From UBA1443 sp964445745 (GTDB taxonomy: Bacteria; Omnitrophota; Omnitrophia; Omnitrophales; Aquincolibacteriaceae): a stretch of DNA of 30,144 nucleotides. Location: NCBI GenBank assembly GCA_964445745.1, contig CAYULU010000021.1:1-30144 (forward strand), read 5' to 3'. The position numbers were made by a program, and so were the translations under genes. Of the stretch, positions 16,287-24,536 are shown piece after piece. The notes beneath the pieces were generated by a model. That model was not told the DNA's origin, made no database searches, and was given only the letters and a program-made list of their open reading frames with translations. How positions within the stretch are numbered: the stretch's first letter is position 1; each line of letters begins with the position of its first letter.

Positions 16287-17738
16287 TTAAGCTCGAAACA
16301 GGAAATTTTTAAATGCCCACGGGCTTTTCTTGTCAAGAAACGACGCGGGATTTTCTTTAAAAAACGCCTGATAATTCTTGAACGGTGTCCAGTCGTAGGC
16401 TTCGGAAATAAAAGATCCGAGATAAGGTTTGGCTGTTTCAAGGATTTCTTTGTGGGGAATATCATCCGGAACGCAGACCCCTTTCTCGGGATTTTCGACC
16501 ATCCACATCACGGCCGACACGACCCCGATGGCGACCTGCAGGGTGGTTGCGTTTTGTCCCTCCACGAGCTGGCGCGACTCTTCGATCGAAAGTGAACTTC
16601 CCGTCCACCAGGAATTATACCGGTGTCCCATTAAAAGGGCGCCGAGGATGTCGGCCCCCCGGATGATTTCATTCGACATAATCCGTGTCCTGGGCTGGAG
16701 GTCGTAACCCCGACAGCGGAGCTCAAGAAGGGAGGCGATCGTTTCGTCGCAAGGCATGTAGGCGTAGTGAACGGTCGGGCGGTACACGGGTCGCCCGTTT
16801 CGCCACACCGTCAGGTTTTCAGAAATCGAAAAGGCTTCCCCGTGGCGGATGACCATCCCGATAATTTCGTAGTTGGGGACCCAGGAGCGCACCCACGTGT
16901 TCATGCCCATCTGCGAAAGGAAAATCTGGTTTTGGGGCCCGTAATCCGGGACATAAGCAAGTGCGGGAAGCCCCTTTTCATGAGTGCCCCATCCCATTTC
17001 AGCCGGGGCGATGGCTTCTTCCCGAAGCCCTTCAATGGACCAGGTGCCGACGAATTCATCGATTTCTTTTGGTTTGTCCGTGACTTGCGTATCGCGTTCA
17101 CTGATGTGAATGGTTTTGATCCCCAACTTCATGGCGAGCTGGGCGAATTTTTCATCGCGAATAAAACGTTCAAGGATTCGTCGCTGTTGTTTGGAAACAG
17201 CCTTGTCGTGAATGACCCGTTCCCCGATATCCACCAACCCCTGCTTCGTGAAATGAGAAATCAGACCGGGGTTAGCGCCGTGGTCGAGTACGGCCGTGGT
17301 GCTTTCGCTGTTCCATGAGGCGGTGGCCTGACGGATTTCCATATGTTTATAATAAAGGGATTTTTCAAGCGGGGTTTTCTTGTCGATATTGGCGTAAGGG
17401 TCCCATTCCTCGACGGAGGTGTTGACGTAGAGGACCTTGTTTTCATGGCACCAGTTCAGGATGTCGAGCGTGTCGATATTCCACGCGAGATCTATGATGA
17501 GGCCCCCGGCGGAGACGTGTTTTGAGAGGGTGCGGGCGACATTGACCGGGGTGATTCGTTCTTGCGAGTAACGGACGCCTTTTTTGATCCAGGGAGCAAG
17601 TTCTTTTCGCTTGTCGGCAAAGTCGATGATCGTGATATTTTTATAAGGAACGCGGAGGTGTCTGAAGAGAATGGGAAGAGCGCATTTTGCGACCGAGCCG
17701 AAGCCGATCATGAGGATTTTATTAGGAAAGATTTTCAT
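16287..17738 (-). CDS. hss: Homospermidine synthase
   Basis: Homospermidine synthase makes the polyamine sym-homospermidine from putrescine, using NAD as a prosthetic cofactor, in the cytoplasm. The N-terminus has a Rossmann fold start, ILMIGFGSVA, with G12-x-G14-x-x-A17 binding NAD. The body contains characteristic blocks such as IIDLAWNIDTLDI, YVNTSVEEWDPY, DHGANPGLISHF and GHRYNSWWTGSSLS, and 483 residues matches the bacterial family. The start is fixed by AAGAGGCG about 7 bases upstream on the minus strand. It stands alone on this strand, divergent from a symporter, with its own promoter candidate about 43 bases upstream of the start. All recognisable family blocks are intact, so I expect an active enzyme. 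A saccharopine-dehydrogenase-like relative is the only alternative and seems unlikely. Confidence 0.93.
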   Translation of the reverse strand: MKIFPNKILMIGFGSVAKCALPILFRHLRVPYKNITIIDFADKRKELAPWIKKGVRYSQERITPVNVARTLSKHVSAGGLIIDLAWNIDTLDILNWCHENKVLYVNTSVEEWDPYANIDKKTPLEKSLYYKHMEIRQATASWNSESTTAVLDHGANPGLISHFTKQGLVDIGERVIHDKAVSKQQRRILERFIRDEKFAQLAMKLGIKTIHISERDTQVTDKPKEIDEFVGTWSIEGLREEAIAPAEMGWGTHEKGLPALAYVPDYGPQNQIFLSQMGMNTWVRSWVPNYEIIGMVIRHGEAFSISENLTVWRNGRPVYRPTVHYAYMPCDETIASLLELRCRGYDLQPRTRIMSNEIIRGADILGALLMGHRYNSWWTGSSLSIEESRQLVEGQNATTLQVAIGVVSAVMWMVENPEKGVCVPDDIPHKEILETAKPYLGSFISEAYDWTPFKNYQAFFKENPASFLDKKSPWAFKNFLFRA

Positions 17739-17780
17739 GATGTCGCCTCTTTTCTTTATTTTTGTGAGATGTGTTGCCGG

Positions 17781-17809
17781 ATTATATTTTGTTCCGCAGT
17801 AAAGACCAA
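17781..17809 (-). promoter_or_regulatory. Promoter candidate for hss
   Basis: Read on the minus strand, a perfect TATAAT (17781-17786) lies 17 bases downstream of TTGGTC (17804-17809). The -35 hexamer is poor (3/6) but the spacing is ideal, and the position, about 40 bases before the hss start codon, is right. Confidence 0.5.
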
Positions 17810-17913
17810 CCTTTTATTTCAATGGTGATAAAAAATGTAATAAAGTTTGCTGATTTTGTAAGGACCATTAAATAGAATATCCGGCATGACCTTGTGGCGT
17901 GCGACCATCATCT

Positions 17914-19167
17914 ATGATGAAACAATTTTTTAAAAATTACTCTTTTTCTCTTTTTTTATTTTGCGCGATGACCCTGGGCGCGGGGCTTGGGCTTGCGCTG
18001 GGGGATCGGTCTGCGGGGTTCAAACCGTTTGGGGACCTTTTTTTGAATTTGCTTTTTACTGCGGCGGTACCGCTTGTTTTCTTTTCCATTTCATCCTCCA
18101 TTGCCCAGATGTCGGACCTCCGAAAACTCGGCCGGATTATGGGGGGGATGTTCGTTGTGTTTGTGATCACCGGGATGGTGGCCGCCAGTCTGATGCTTCT
18201 GGGCGTAACATGGTTCCCCCCGGCGTTGACCGGACAGTCGTTCCCGGGTCTCCCGGAAAATTTTCGGGCCGAAGGCTCATGGGTTCAGATTCTTCAAGCG
18301 TTGGCGGTGCCGGATTTTCCCCAGCTTTTTTCAAAGCAGAACATGCTCGCCATGATTGTTTTTGCCTTTCTGACCGGATTGTCAGCATCGCTTTTGCGCG
18401 AGCGGGGAACTGCCTTTACAGATTTTCTTGTTTCCGGGAGCAGGGTCATGATGAAGGTGGTCCATCTGATCATGTTCTACGCGCCCGTGGGGCTGGGTGC
18501 TTACTTTGCCTACCTAGCCGGAAATCTTGGCCCCGACCTTTTGGGTTCCTATTTTAAGGTGGCGGCTGTTTATTATCCGTTCGCGATCCTTTATTTTTTT
18601 GCAGGTTCGTCGCTCTACGCGTGGCTTGCGGGGGGGAGTGCAGGGTGGCGTCGTTTTTGGAGCTGTGTCGTGCCGCCGGCACTGACCGCTTGGGGGACCG
18701 GGAGCAGCGTGGCAACGATCCCCGTCAATCTCGAAGCCGCGGACCGGATCGGCGTTTCAAAAGAAGTGAGCCGGATCGTCATTCCGATTGGTGCGACCGT
18801 CCACATGGACGGGACATGCATGGCCGCGATTGTAAAAATTTCTCTGCTCTTTTCTTTCTTCGGTATTCCGTTCCACGGATTTGAAACTTACGCGGGAGCG
18901 GTCGGGATCTCGCTCCTTTGCGGGCTGGTGATGGGCGGGATCCCAGGCGGCGGTTTTCTGGGGGAAGTTTTGATCGTGACACTCTACGGATTTCCCGTTG
19001 AAGCCCTTCCCATCATTTCGATGGTGGGTATTCTGGTGGATCCCCCGGCCACGATGGTGAACGCCACCGGTGACACCACCGCGTCCATGCTTCTTTCCAG
19101 AATTCTGAACGGGAAAAAATGGATTCATTTACTCCAAAATACGCCGCCTCGCCACGGATCGGATTAG
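17914..19167 (+). CDS. Dicarboxylate/amino acid:cation symporter family transporter (DAACS)
   Basis: A secondary transporter of the GltP/DctA/SstT family that would import an organic substrate with sodium or protons. Typical motifs are present: an N-terminal hydrophobic helix with GAGLGLALG, WGTGSSVATIPV in place of the first serine-rich hairpin, HMDGTCMAAI matching NMDGTxxY, GGIPGGGF for the second hairpin, and VDPPATMVNATGD for the last binding helix. In that helix the Asp of the D-x-x-R-T motif is kept (D376), but the Arg that pairs with the substrate's side-chain carboxylate is Ala (A379). A neutral substrate is therefore more likely than glutamate or aspartate. Length (417 residues) is normal. 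The start is uncertain: I chose the first ATG of an ATG-ATG pair, though an in-frame GTG lies 15 bases upstream. No good Shine-Dalgarno sequence is visible. Confidence 0.85.
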   Translation: MMKQFFKNYSFSLFLFCAMTLGAGLGLALGDRSAGFKPFGDLFLNLLFTAAVPLVFFSISSSIAQMSDLRKLGRIMGGMFVVFVITGMVAASLMLLGVTWFPPALTGQSFPGLPENFRAEGSWVQILQALAVPDFPQLFSKQNMLAMIVFAFLTGLSASLLRERGTAFTDFLVSGSRVMMKVVHLIMFYAPVGLGAYFAYLAGNLGPDLLGSYFKVAAVYYPFAILYFFAGSSLYAWLAGGSAGWRRFWSCVVPPALTAWGTGSSVATIPVNLEAADRIGVSKEVSRIVIPIGATVHMDGTCMAAIVKISLLFSFFGIPFHGFETYAGAVGISLLCGLVMGGIPGGGFLGEVLIVTLYGFPVEALPIISMVGILVDPPATMVNATGDTTASMLLSRILNGKKWIHLLQNTPPRHGSD

Positions 19168-19384
19168 CTTTTGAGCGGCTGGAGGATCTTTTGATCTAAA
19201 AATATCAACCATTTCAGCCCGTACAAAAGCAGGAATTTGTGGTACCATACAACTCCCTTTGACACACCCCCGGATAGACCTCGGCCCATAGGGTGATTTC
19301 CTAAAAAGAGATCATGCAACGCAAGATTTCATGAAGAACGGTTTTTCCAGGATTTTATATTTTATTCCCATCGTTGCTTTAAAT

Positions 19385-19404
19385 CCTGCGGGTTTTCTCG
19401 CAGG
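19385..19404 (+). promoter_or_regulatory. Short hairpin in the leader of the hyf-like operon
   Basis: CCTGCG and CGCAGG form a perfect 6-bp stem with an 8-base loop about 20 bases before the first operon gene. The Shine-Dalgarno candidate AAGGA follows at once. It could influence translation or be chance. The rest of the 258-base gap shows no recognisable element. Confidence 0.3.
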
Positions 19405-19425
19405 CCTTAAGGATAGTTCAAGAAA

Positions 19426-21453
19426 ATGGAGTTATTTTTTTATGGTCAAATCCTCCTCCTTATAGCGGGAGGGGGAGCGGGTTTTTTGTTCGACCGCCGC
19501 GGAGAAAAAGCAAACCGCGCGACTCATGCCTTGGCTGTTTTGGCAAGCGTTGCGGGTATTCTTTTTTCGGTTTACATTCTTCTCACCGGAAATTGCTGGG
19601 TTCGCGAATGGCAGGGGAGTTTGCCGGTGGGGCCCTTGCGATTTGCGGCAGATCGTTTTTCGGCGCTTTTTATCTTCATTATCTCATTCCTCTCCTTCGC
19701 AGCTTCCATTTTTGCCATCGGTTATACCCGGGAATACCAGGGCAAGAGGAATATTGCGTTGTTGGGCTTTTTCTACCATGCGTTTATCCTTGCCATGCTG
19801 TTTGTCGTTACGGTTCAAAACGCATTCTATTTCCTTCTTTTTTGGGAGCTTATGTCCCTTGCGTCCTATTTTCTCGTGATCTTCGAACACGAAAAACCCG
19901 GCGCGCGGTCGGCGGGGACTCTTTATTTAATCATGACGCATATCGGGACGGCGTTTATCGGGACGGCCTTCTGGCTCCTTTTCATGCACAGCGGTTCTTT
20001 CTTGTTTCAGACATTCAGGGAATCTGCCGGCACGCTTTCTCCGGCGCTTAAAAGCGTTATTTTTTTTGCCGCGCTTATCGGATTTGGGACCAAAGCGGGT
20101 GTGATTCCTCTTCATGTCTGGCTACCCCAGGCCCATCCCCAGGCACCAAGTCATGTCTCGGCGCTTATGTCGGGAGTGATGATCAAAATGGCGGTTTATG
20201 GACTCCTTGTGTTTCTTTTCAAATTCTTAGGGGAAATACCGGGCTGGTGGGGGCATGTTGTTCTCGGAGTTGCAATTCTTTCCACGCTTTTCGGTATTCT
20301 CTACGCGTTAATGGAAAATGATCTGAAAAGACTGCTTGCCTTTTCCAGCATCGAAAATATAGGAATTATCCTTCTGGGCGTCGGGATGGCGCTCGTCTTT
20401 TCTTCCGCAAACCAGCCGCTTTATGGATGCTTTGCCCTGATCGCCGCTTTGTATCATGTAATAAATCACGCGATGTTTAAAGGGCTTCTCTTTCTCGGCG
20501 CGGGGTCCGTCCTGTCAGCAACACACACGCGGAACATGGAAGACCTCGGAGGATTAATTCGAAAAATGCCGTGGACCGCCGCTTGTTTTCTGACAGGGGC
20601 CGCGGCAATCTCCGCGCTTCCGCCGCTGAACGGTTTTGTAAGCGAATGGTTTGTTTTTATCGCGCTTCTTTTGGGGTTTGAAAGTACGGGCGCAGGGATT
20701 CAGTTTTTTTCTCCGGTTCTTGCCGTACTTCTCGGGTTTGCGGGCGCTCTGGCCGCGGCCTGTTTTATAAAGGCTTTTGGGATCAGTTTTTTGGGCCAGC
20801 CCCGCTCCCGTCACGCGGCTGAGGCGCGGGAAGTGAGCGGGTCCATGAAACTCGGAATGGGGATTCTGGGCGCAAGCTGTTTTGGATTAGCCCTGGGCGC
20901 GCCCTGGGTTTTTAGAATTCTCGGAAAAACCATAGAGGCGTTTTCCGGTGCACAGCTCTCCATGGAGGGACTTACTCAAAAGACATTTTTGTTCTCCCCT
21001 TCCGGAACAAGTCAGTTTTCACCCTTTTTTATAGTCCTTGTTGTTTTGGGTTTTGCGCTCGGAGCGGTCCTCTTCCTCCGCCTTATCTGCGGAAAACAGT
21101 CGGTCCGAATCGGTCCGAGCTGGGATTGCGGTCTGCCGGGACTTGAATCCCGTATGCAATATACATCGACGGGTTATTCCAAACCGTTGCGCCGCATCTT
21201 TTCTTTCCTCTATCAGCCGACCCGCCGCGTGGAGCTGGAAGATGAAGGGCTTGAGATACTCAGGACCGCTCAGCGCTTTGAGTCAAAGATCACTCATCAC
21301 GCGGATGAGTGGGTTTATCAACCCTTGTCGGAACTTGTCGCCAGGCTGTCACGGAAGGCAAAACAAATTCAAACCGGGCATATTCAGCTTTATTTGAGCT
21401 ACATTTTTATCACCCTGATTCTCTTGCTCCTTTTCTATGGAGGACGCTCCTGA
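19426..21453 (+). CDS. hyfB: Hydrogenase-4 component B-like antiporter subunit (HyfB/NuoL-type)
   Basis: A large polytopic membrane subunit (675 residues, close to E. coli HyfB) of the Mrp/NuoL antiporter family, expected to conduct ions across the membrane when the complex turns over. The channel residues are visible: Glu141 in FWELMSLASY on the early helix, and Lys223 in FGTKAG, followed by IPLHVWLPQAHPQAPSHVSALMSG, the hallmark broken-helix motif. A second Lys occurs soon after in the GVMIKMAVYG helix. A soluble-looking C-terminal tail carries ISGKQ-like linker sequence and a last hydrophobic helix, as in HyfB/HycC. It opens a six-gene operon whose next gene overlaps it by one base. The start has AAGGA about 12 bases upstream. 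Confidence 0.9.
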   Translation: MELFFYGQILLLIAGGGAGFLFDRRGEKANRATHALAVLASVAGILFSVYILLTGNCWVREWQGSLPVGPLRFAADRFSALFIFIISFLSFAASIFAIGYTREYQGKRNIALLGFFYHAFILAMLFVVTVQNAFYFLLFWELMSLASYFLVIFEHEKPGARSAGTLYLIMTHIGTAFIGTAFWLLFMHSGSFLFQTFRESAGTLSPALKSVIFFAALIGFGTKAGVIPLHVWLPQAHPQAPSHVSALMSGVMIKMAVYGLLVFLFKFLGEIPGWWGHVVLGVAILSTLFGILYALMENDLKRLLAFSSIENIGIILLGVGMALVFSSANQPLYGCFALIAALYHVINHAMFKGLLFLGAGSVLSATHTRNMEDLGGLIRKMPWTAACFLTGAAAISALPPLNGFVSEWFVFIALLLGFESTGAGIQFFSPVLAVLLGFAGALAAACFIKAFGISFLGQPRSRHAAEAREVSGSMKLGMGILGASCFGLALGAPWVFRILGKTIEAFSGAQLSMEGLTQKTFLFSPSGTSQFSPFFIVLVVLGFALGAVLFLRLICGKQSVRIGPSWDCGLPGLESRMQYTSTGYSKPLRRIFSFLYQPTRRVELEDEGLEILRTAQRFESKITHHADEWVYQPLSELVARLSRKAKQIQTGHIQLYLSYIFITLILLLLFYGGRS

Positions 21454-22403
21454 TGCCGGCAGTTATTTTGTCCGTTCTCCAGTTATTTCTCCTCGTGATT
21501 TTTGCGCCCACGATGGGATGGTTCATCAGAAAAATGAAAGCGGCTTCTCAAAACCGCGTTGGCCCGAGCTTGGCCCAGGCTTATTCGGATCTCTGGAAAT
21601 TGTTTCGAAAGGACATGGTGATTTCGGAAACGGCGTCCTGGCTCTTTTACGTCATGCCGTTCGTTCTTTTTGCTTCGACCCTTGCCGCGGCCTCCATGCT
21701 TCCGGTCCTGGGTACCCGTTCGCTTTTCGGTTTTGCGGGAGACGTCATTCTCTTTGTTTATCTTCTGGCCCTCGGCAGGTTCTTTCTGGCGCTTGCGGCA
21801 CTGGATACCGGCACGACTTTCGGCGGCATGGGCTCGAGCAGGGAAATGACGATCTCTTCGCTCGCTGAACCGGCGATTCTTCTCGCTTTTTTCTCTTTAA
21901 GTTTTCGCGCCCACACCTTGTCCCTCGAAGGGATGGTCTCCTATTTTGCTGCCCAGTCTCCCGTGCAAATGCTGTTTTTTACAAGTCTTGCTTTTGGCGC
22001 CCTGCTGATCGTGACGATTGCGGAAAGCGGAAGAATTCCCGTGGACAACCCTTCAACACACCTGGAGTTGACCATGGTTCACGAAGCCATGATCCTCGAG
22101 TATTCCGGACGGTACCTCGCCCTCGTTGAATGGGGTCATCAGATCAAACAGCTGGTATTTTTAACCCTCCTCGCGAATCTTTTCTTCCCCTGGGGAATTG
22201 CCAGCTCGTGGGATCTTCCGGCGCTGGGGCTCTCGCTTGTCTTTTATCTCGCAAAAGTTTTTTTTCTTGCGTTCGTGGTCGGATGGATCGAAATTCATTT
22301 CGCCAAATTACGGCTTTTTAGAATTCCGGATCTTCTGGCGGTGGCGTTTGTGCTGGCCATTTTGTCTTTGCTCGGGCAGTTGATCGTCGGGAGGGGAGCA
22401 TGA
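21453..22403 (+). CDS. hyfC: Hydrogenase-4 component C-like membrane subunit (HyfC/NuoH-type)
   Basis: The membrane anchor subunit related to complex I NuoH and formate hydrogenlyase HycD, which links the peripheral redox arm to the ion-pumping arm. Length is 316 residues with about eight hydrophobic segments. Conserved family blocks include QNRVGPSLAQAYSDLWKLF near the N-terminus, and AESGRIPVDNPSTHLELTMV with EAMILEYSGR, corresponding to the AExxRxPxD and EYSG motifs of NuoH/HycD. The ATG overlaps the hyfB stop codon (TGATG) and has GGAGG 8 bases upstream. This fixes the start and rejects the longer in-frame extension that would lie inside hyfB. Translational coupling with its neighbour is likely. 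Confidence 0.92.
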   Translation: MPAVILSVLQLFLLVIFAPTMGWFIRKMKAASQNRVGPSLAQAYSDLWKLFRKDMVISETASWLFYVMPFVLFASTLAAASMLPVLGTRSLFGFAGDVILFVYLLALGRFFLALAALDTGTTFGGMGSSREMTISSLAEPAILLAFFSLSFRAHTLSLEGMVSYFAAQSPVQMLFFTSLAFGALLIVTIAESGRIPVDNPSTHLELTMVHEAMILEYSGRYLALVEWGHQIKQLVFLTLLANLFFPWGIASSWDLPALGLSLVFYLAKVFFLAFVVGWIEIHFAKLRLFRIPDLLAVAFVLAILSLLGQLIVGRGA

Positions 22404-23059
22404 CTCCGGAACTTTCGGAATCACTCATTCATTTTCTCGGGATGATGCTTTTGATCGCTTCTTTCTGGATCCTTACCTCTCCCCAGATCAGGACGTGTAT
22501 CCGGGCTTATGCGGCCCATTCATTCTTTCTTGCGCTCATCACGGCGGTGATTGCGCTTACGAATCATGTCGAACATCTGTTGCTCCCGGCGGTTTTAACG
22601 CTGGTCCTGAAAACGATTGCCATTCCGCAGGTTTTCTTCAAGGTGATCCGGCGGCTCGGCATTCGCAAGGAGGTTGAAAGTTATGTCAACATCCCTTTCA
22701 CGCTCCTTTTGGCCGTACTGCTTGTGTTTTTTTCGTTTTATGTCACGGGAGAGGGAAAAATTCTGAAACCGGTTGCGTTCGGCGAATTCATCCCGCTGGC
22801 CGTCTCGACCGTTTTTTTCGGGATGCTGATGATGACGACCCGGAAAAAAGCCATCAACCAGGTTCTCGGCCTGCTTCTGATAGAGAACGGCCTTTTTTTA
22901 ATGGCGATCACCATGACCTTTGGGATGCCGCTTTTGGTCGAGATGGGAATCTTCTTTGACGTGCTGGTTGCCATGATGATTATGGGAATTTTTGTTTTCA
23001 AGATTCGCGACGCTTTTGAAAGCATCGACGCGGACGACATGACCGTTCTGAAAGGATGA
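22400..23059 (+). CDS. hyfE: Hydrogenase-4 component E-like membrane subunit (HyfE/NuoK-related)
   Basis: A 219-residue hydrophobic protein with about six or seven membrane segments, the length of E. coli HyfE. The end contains the block INQVLGLLLIENGLFLMAI, typical of HyfE and the related NuoK/MrpC subunits, with the Glu of the IEN motif in mid-membrane. MMIMGIFVFKI and a short acidic tail close the protein. It overlaps hyfC by four bases (ATGA), with GGGAGGGG just upstream, so coupling is likely. It is expected to form part of the proton or sodium path between the large antiporter subunits. Confidence 0.9.
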   Translation: MTPELSESLIHFLGMMLLIASFWILTSPQIRTCIRAYAAHSFFLALITAVIALTNHVEHLLLPAVLTLVLKTIAIPQVFFKVIRRLGIRKEVESYVNIPFTLLLAVLLVFFSFYVTGEGKILKPVAFGEFIPLAVSTVFFGMLMMTTRKKAINQVLGLLLIENGLFLMAITMTFGMPLLVEMGIFFDVLVAMMIMGIFVFKIRDAFESIDADDMTVLKG

Positions 23060-23063
23060 CACG

Positions 23064-24536
23064 ATGACGATTGAGAAGGTGCTTTGGACGCCGCTTGTTT
23101 TTGCGTTTCTCTGCCTGATTCCCTGTCCGAAGCGGATGACCCGACTGACTTTCATGGCCGGTGCGATTCTTTCCGCGATCGGAGCGTGGCTCTTTGTTTT
23201 CGGAGCGTCCTGGTCGCATCGTGCGTTTGCCTTTGGCGGAAATCTCATGATGGATTCGCTTTCGGCGGTTTTTGTGCTTTTGATCACGAGCGTGGGGGTG
23301 TTTTCGGCCGTATATGCCGGAGGATATATCTTTAAGGAAGAAGATGCGAGCATTTCTCCCTTGAGACTTCGCCGGTATGCTTTCTTTTTTCACTTGTTTC
23401 TTTTTACCATGCTGTTGACCGTTTTTTCCAATAACCTCGGAATCATGTGGATTGCAATCGAAGGGACCACGCTGGCGTCGGCCTTTCTGGTCAATGTGGA
23501 TGACAAGAAAAGTTCGATCGAAGCCGCATGGAAATATCTTATCCTCTGCAGCGTCGGAATTTCGCTCGCGCTTTTCGGAGTCATTCTTGTTTATTATTCG
23601 GCGATCGCCCAGGCGGCGGCAGGGGAAAGCGGCCTTCTGCTGAACTGGACCTTTTTGCTGGAGAATGCCCAACAACTGGATCCGCAGATCATCCGGCTGG
23701 CTTTCATCTTTATCCTCGTAGGTTATGGCACCAAGGCGGGACTTGCTCCTCTCCATTCCTGGCTTCCGGACGCGCACAGTCAGGCCCCCGCTCCCGTGAG
23801 CGCGCTTCTTTCCGGCGTGCTTTTAAGCTGCGCGACTTTGGGAATTCTGAGATTTCACATCCTGACGACCGCGACGACCGGTTCGGATTTTTCGGGGACC
23901 CTTCTCGTTTTATTTGGGGTTCTTTCCGTGGCTGTTGCGGCGCCTTTTATCCTGGAGCAAAAGGATTATAAGCGGTTGCTGGCTTATTCCAGCGTTGAGC
24001 ACATGGGTCTTGCGGCCGTGGGGCTTGGTTTCGGAGGCGCGATCGGAATTTACGCAGCGATTCTTCATATCGTCAATCATGCCTTTACAAAATCCCTCCT
24101 TTTTTTCAGCACTGGACACCTGCTTCATCTCTACCGGACCAAAGAGATCAGTAAGGTAAAAGGAATTTTCCGGAGAAGTCCGTTCCTGGGCGTCATTTTC
24201 TTTTCCGGCGCCCTTGCCATTGCCGGGATGCCGCCCTTCAGTATTTTTGTCAGCGAATTTCTCATTTTAAGCGCGGGATTCCAGACCGGCAGATTTGTTG
24301 CGTGCGCGATTCTCTTGATTTTGCTAACGGTCGTCTTCATCGGCTTTTTAAGGCATTCGAATCAAATGACTTTTGGTGAAGGTGAAAAACTCCCGGCCGG
24401 CCGGGAAAGTTTCTTGATGAACGGCGTGCTCCTTGCCGGAATGATCTTGATTCTCGGGATGGGTTTTTATATTCCGGGACCCCTGCAGCATTTACTCCAG
24501 GAAGCAGGCCGCGTGGCAGGAAGCGGTGTTTTATGA
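23064..24536 (+). CDS. hyfF: Hydrogenase-4 component F-like antiporter subunit (HyfF/NuoN-type)
   Basis: The second Mrp/NuoL-type antiporter subunit of the complex, 490 residues, slightly shorter than E. coli HyfF. Glu133 in MWIAIEGTTLASAFLV and Lys224 in VGYGTKAGLAPLHSWLPD are the expected ion-path residues. The broken-helix motif DAHSQAPAPVSALLSG follows, and a further block AYSSVEHMGL matches the second half of the family repeat. AAAGGA lies upstream of the ATG, four bases after the preceding stop. The two antiporter subunits HyfB and HyfF suggest at least two ion channels per complex. Confidence 0.92.
   Translation: MTIEKVLWTPLVFAFLCLIPCPKRMTRLTFMAGAILSAIGAWLFVFGASWSHRAFAFGGNLMMDSLSAVFVLLITSVGVFSAVYAGGYIFKEEDASISPLRLRRYAFFFHLFLFTMLLTVFSNNLGIMWIAIEGTTLASAFLVNVDDKKSSIEAAWKYLILCSVGISLALFGVILVYYSAIAQAAAGESGLLLNWTFLLENAQQLDPQIIRLAFIFILVGYGTKAGLAPLHSWLPDAHSQAPAPVSALLSGVLLSCATLGILRFHILTTATTGSDFSGTLLVLFGVLSVAVAAPFILEQKDYKRLLAYSSVEHMGLAAVGLGFGGAIGIYAAILHIVNHAFTKSLLFFSTGHLLHLYRTKEISKVKGIFRRSPFLGVIFFSGALAIAGMPPFSIFVSEFLILSAGFQTGRFVACAILLILLTVVFIGFLRHSNQMTFGEGEKLPAGRESFLMNGVLLAGMILILGMGFYIPGPLQHLLQEAGRVAGSGVL

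Noticed and set aside
16767..17318. Plus-strand 183-codon frame inside hss
   Set aside because: It is antisense to well-conserved homospermidine synthase blocks, with no ribosome-binding site and no family match.
19259..19264. Perfect TTGACA upstream of the hyf-like operon
   Set aside because: No acceptable -10 hexamer lies 16-18 bases downstream (the sequence there is CGGCCC).
19331..19465. 44-codon frame MKNGFSRILYF... overlapping the start of hyfB
   Set aside because: It overlaps hyfB in another frame, has no Shine-Dalgarno sequence and shows no conserved feature. A leader peptide cannot be excluded but is not supported.
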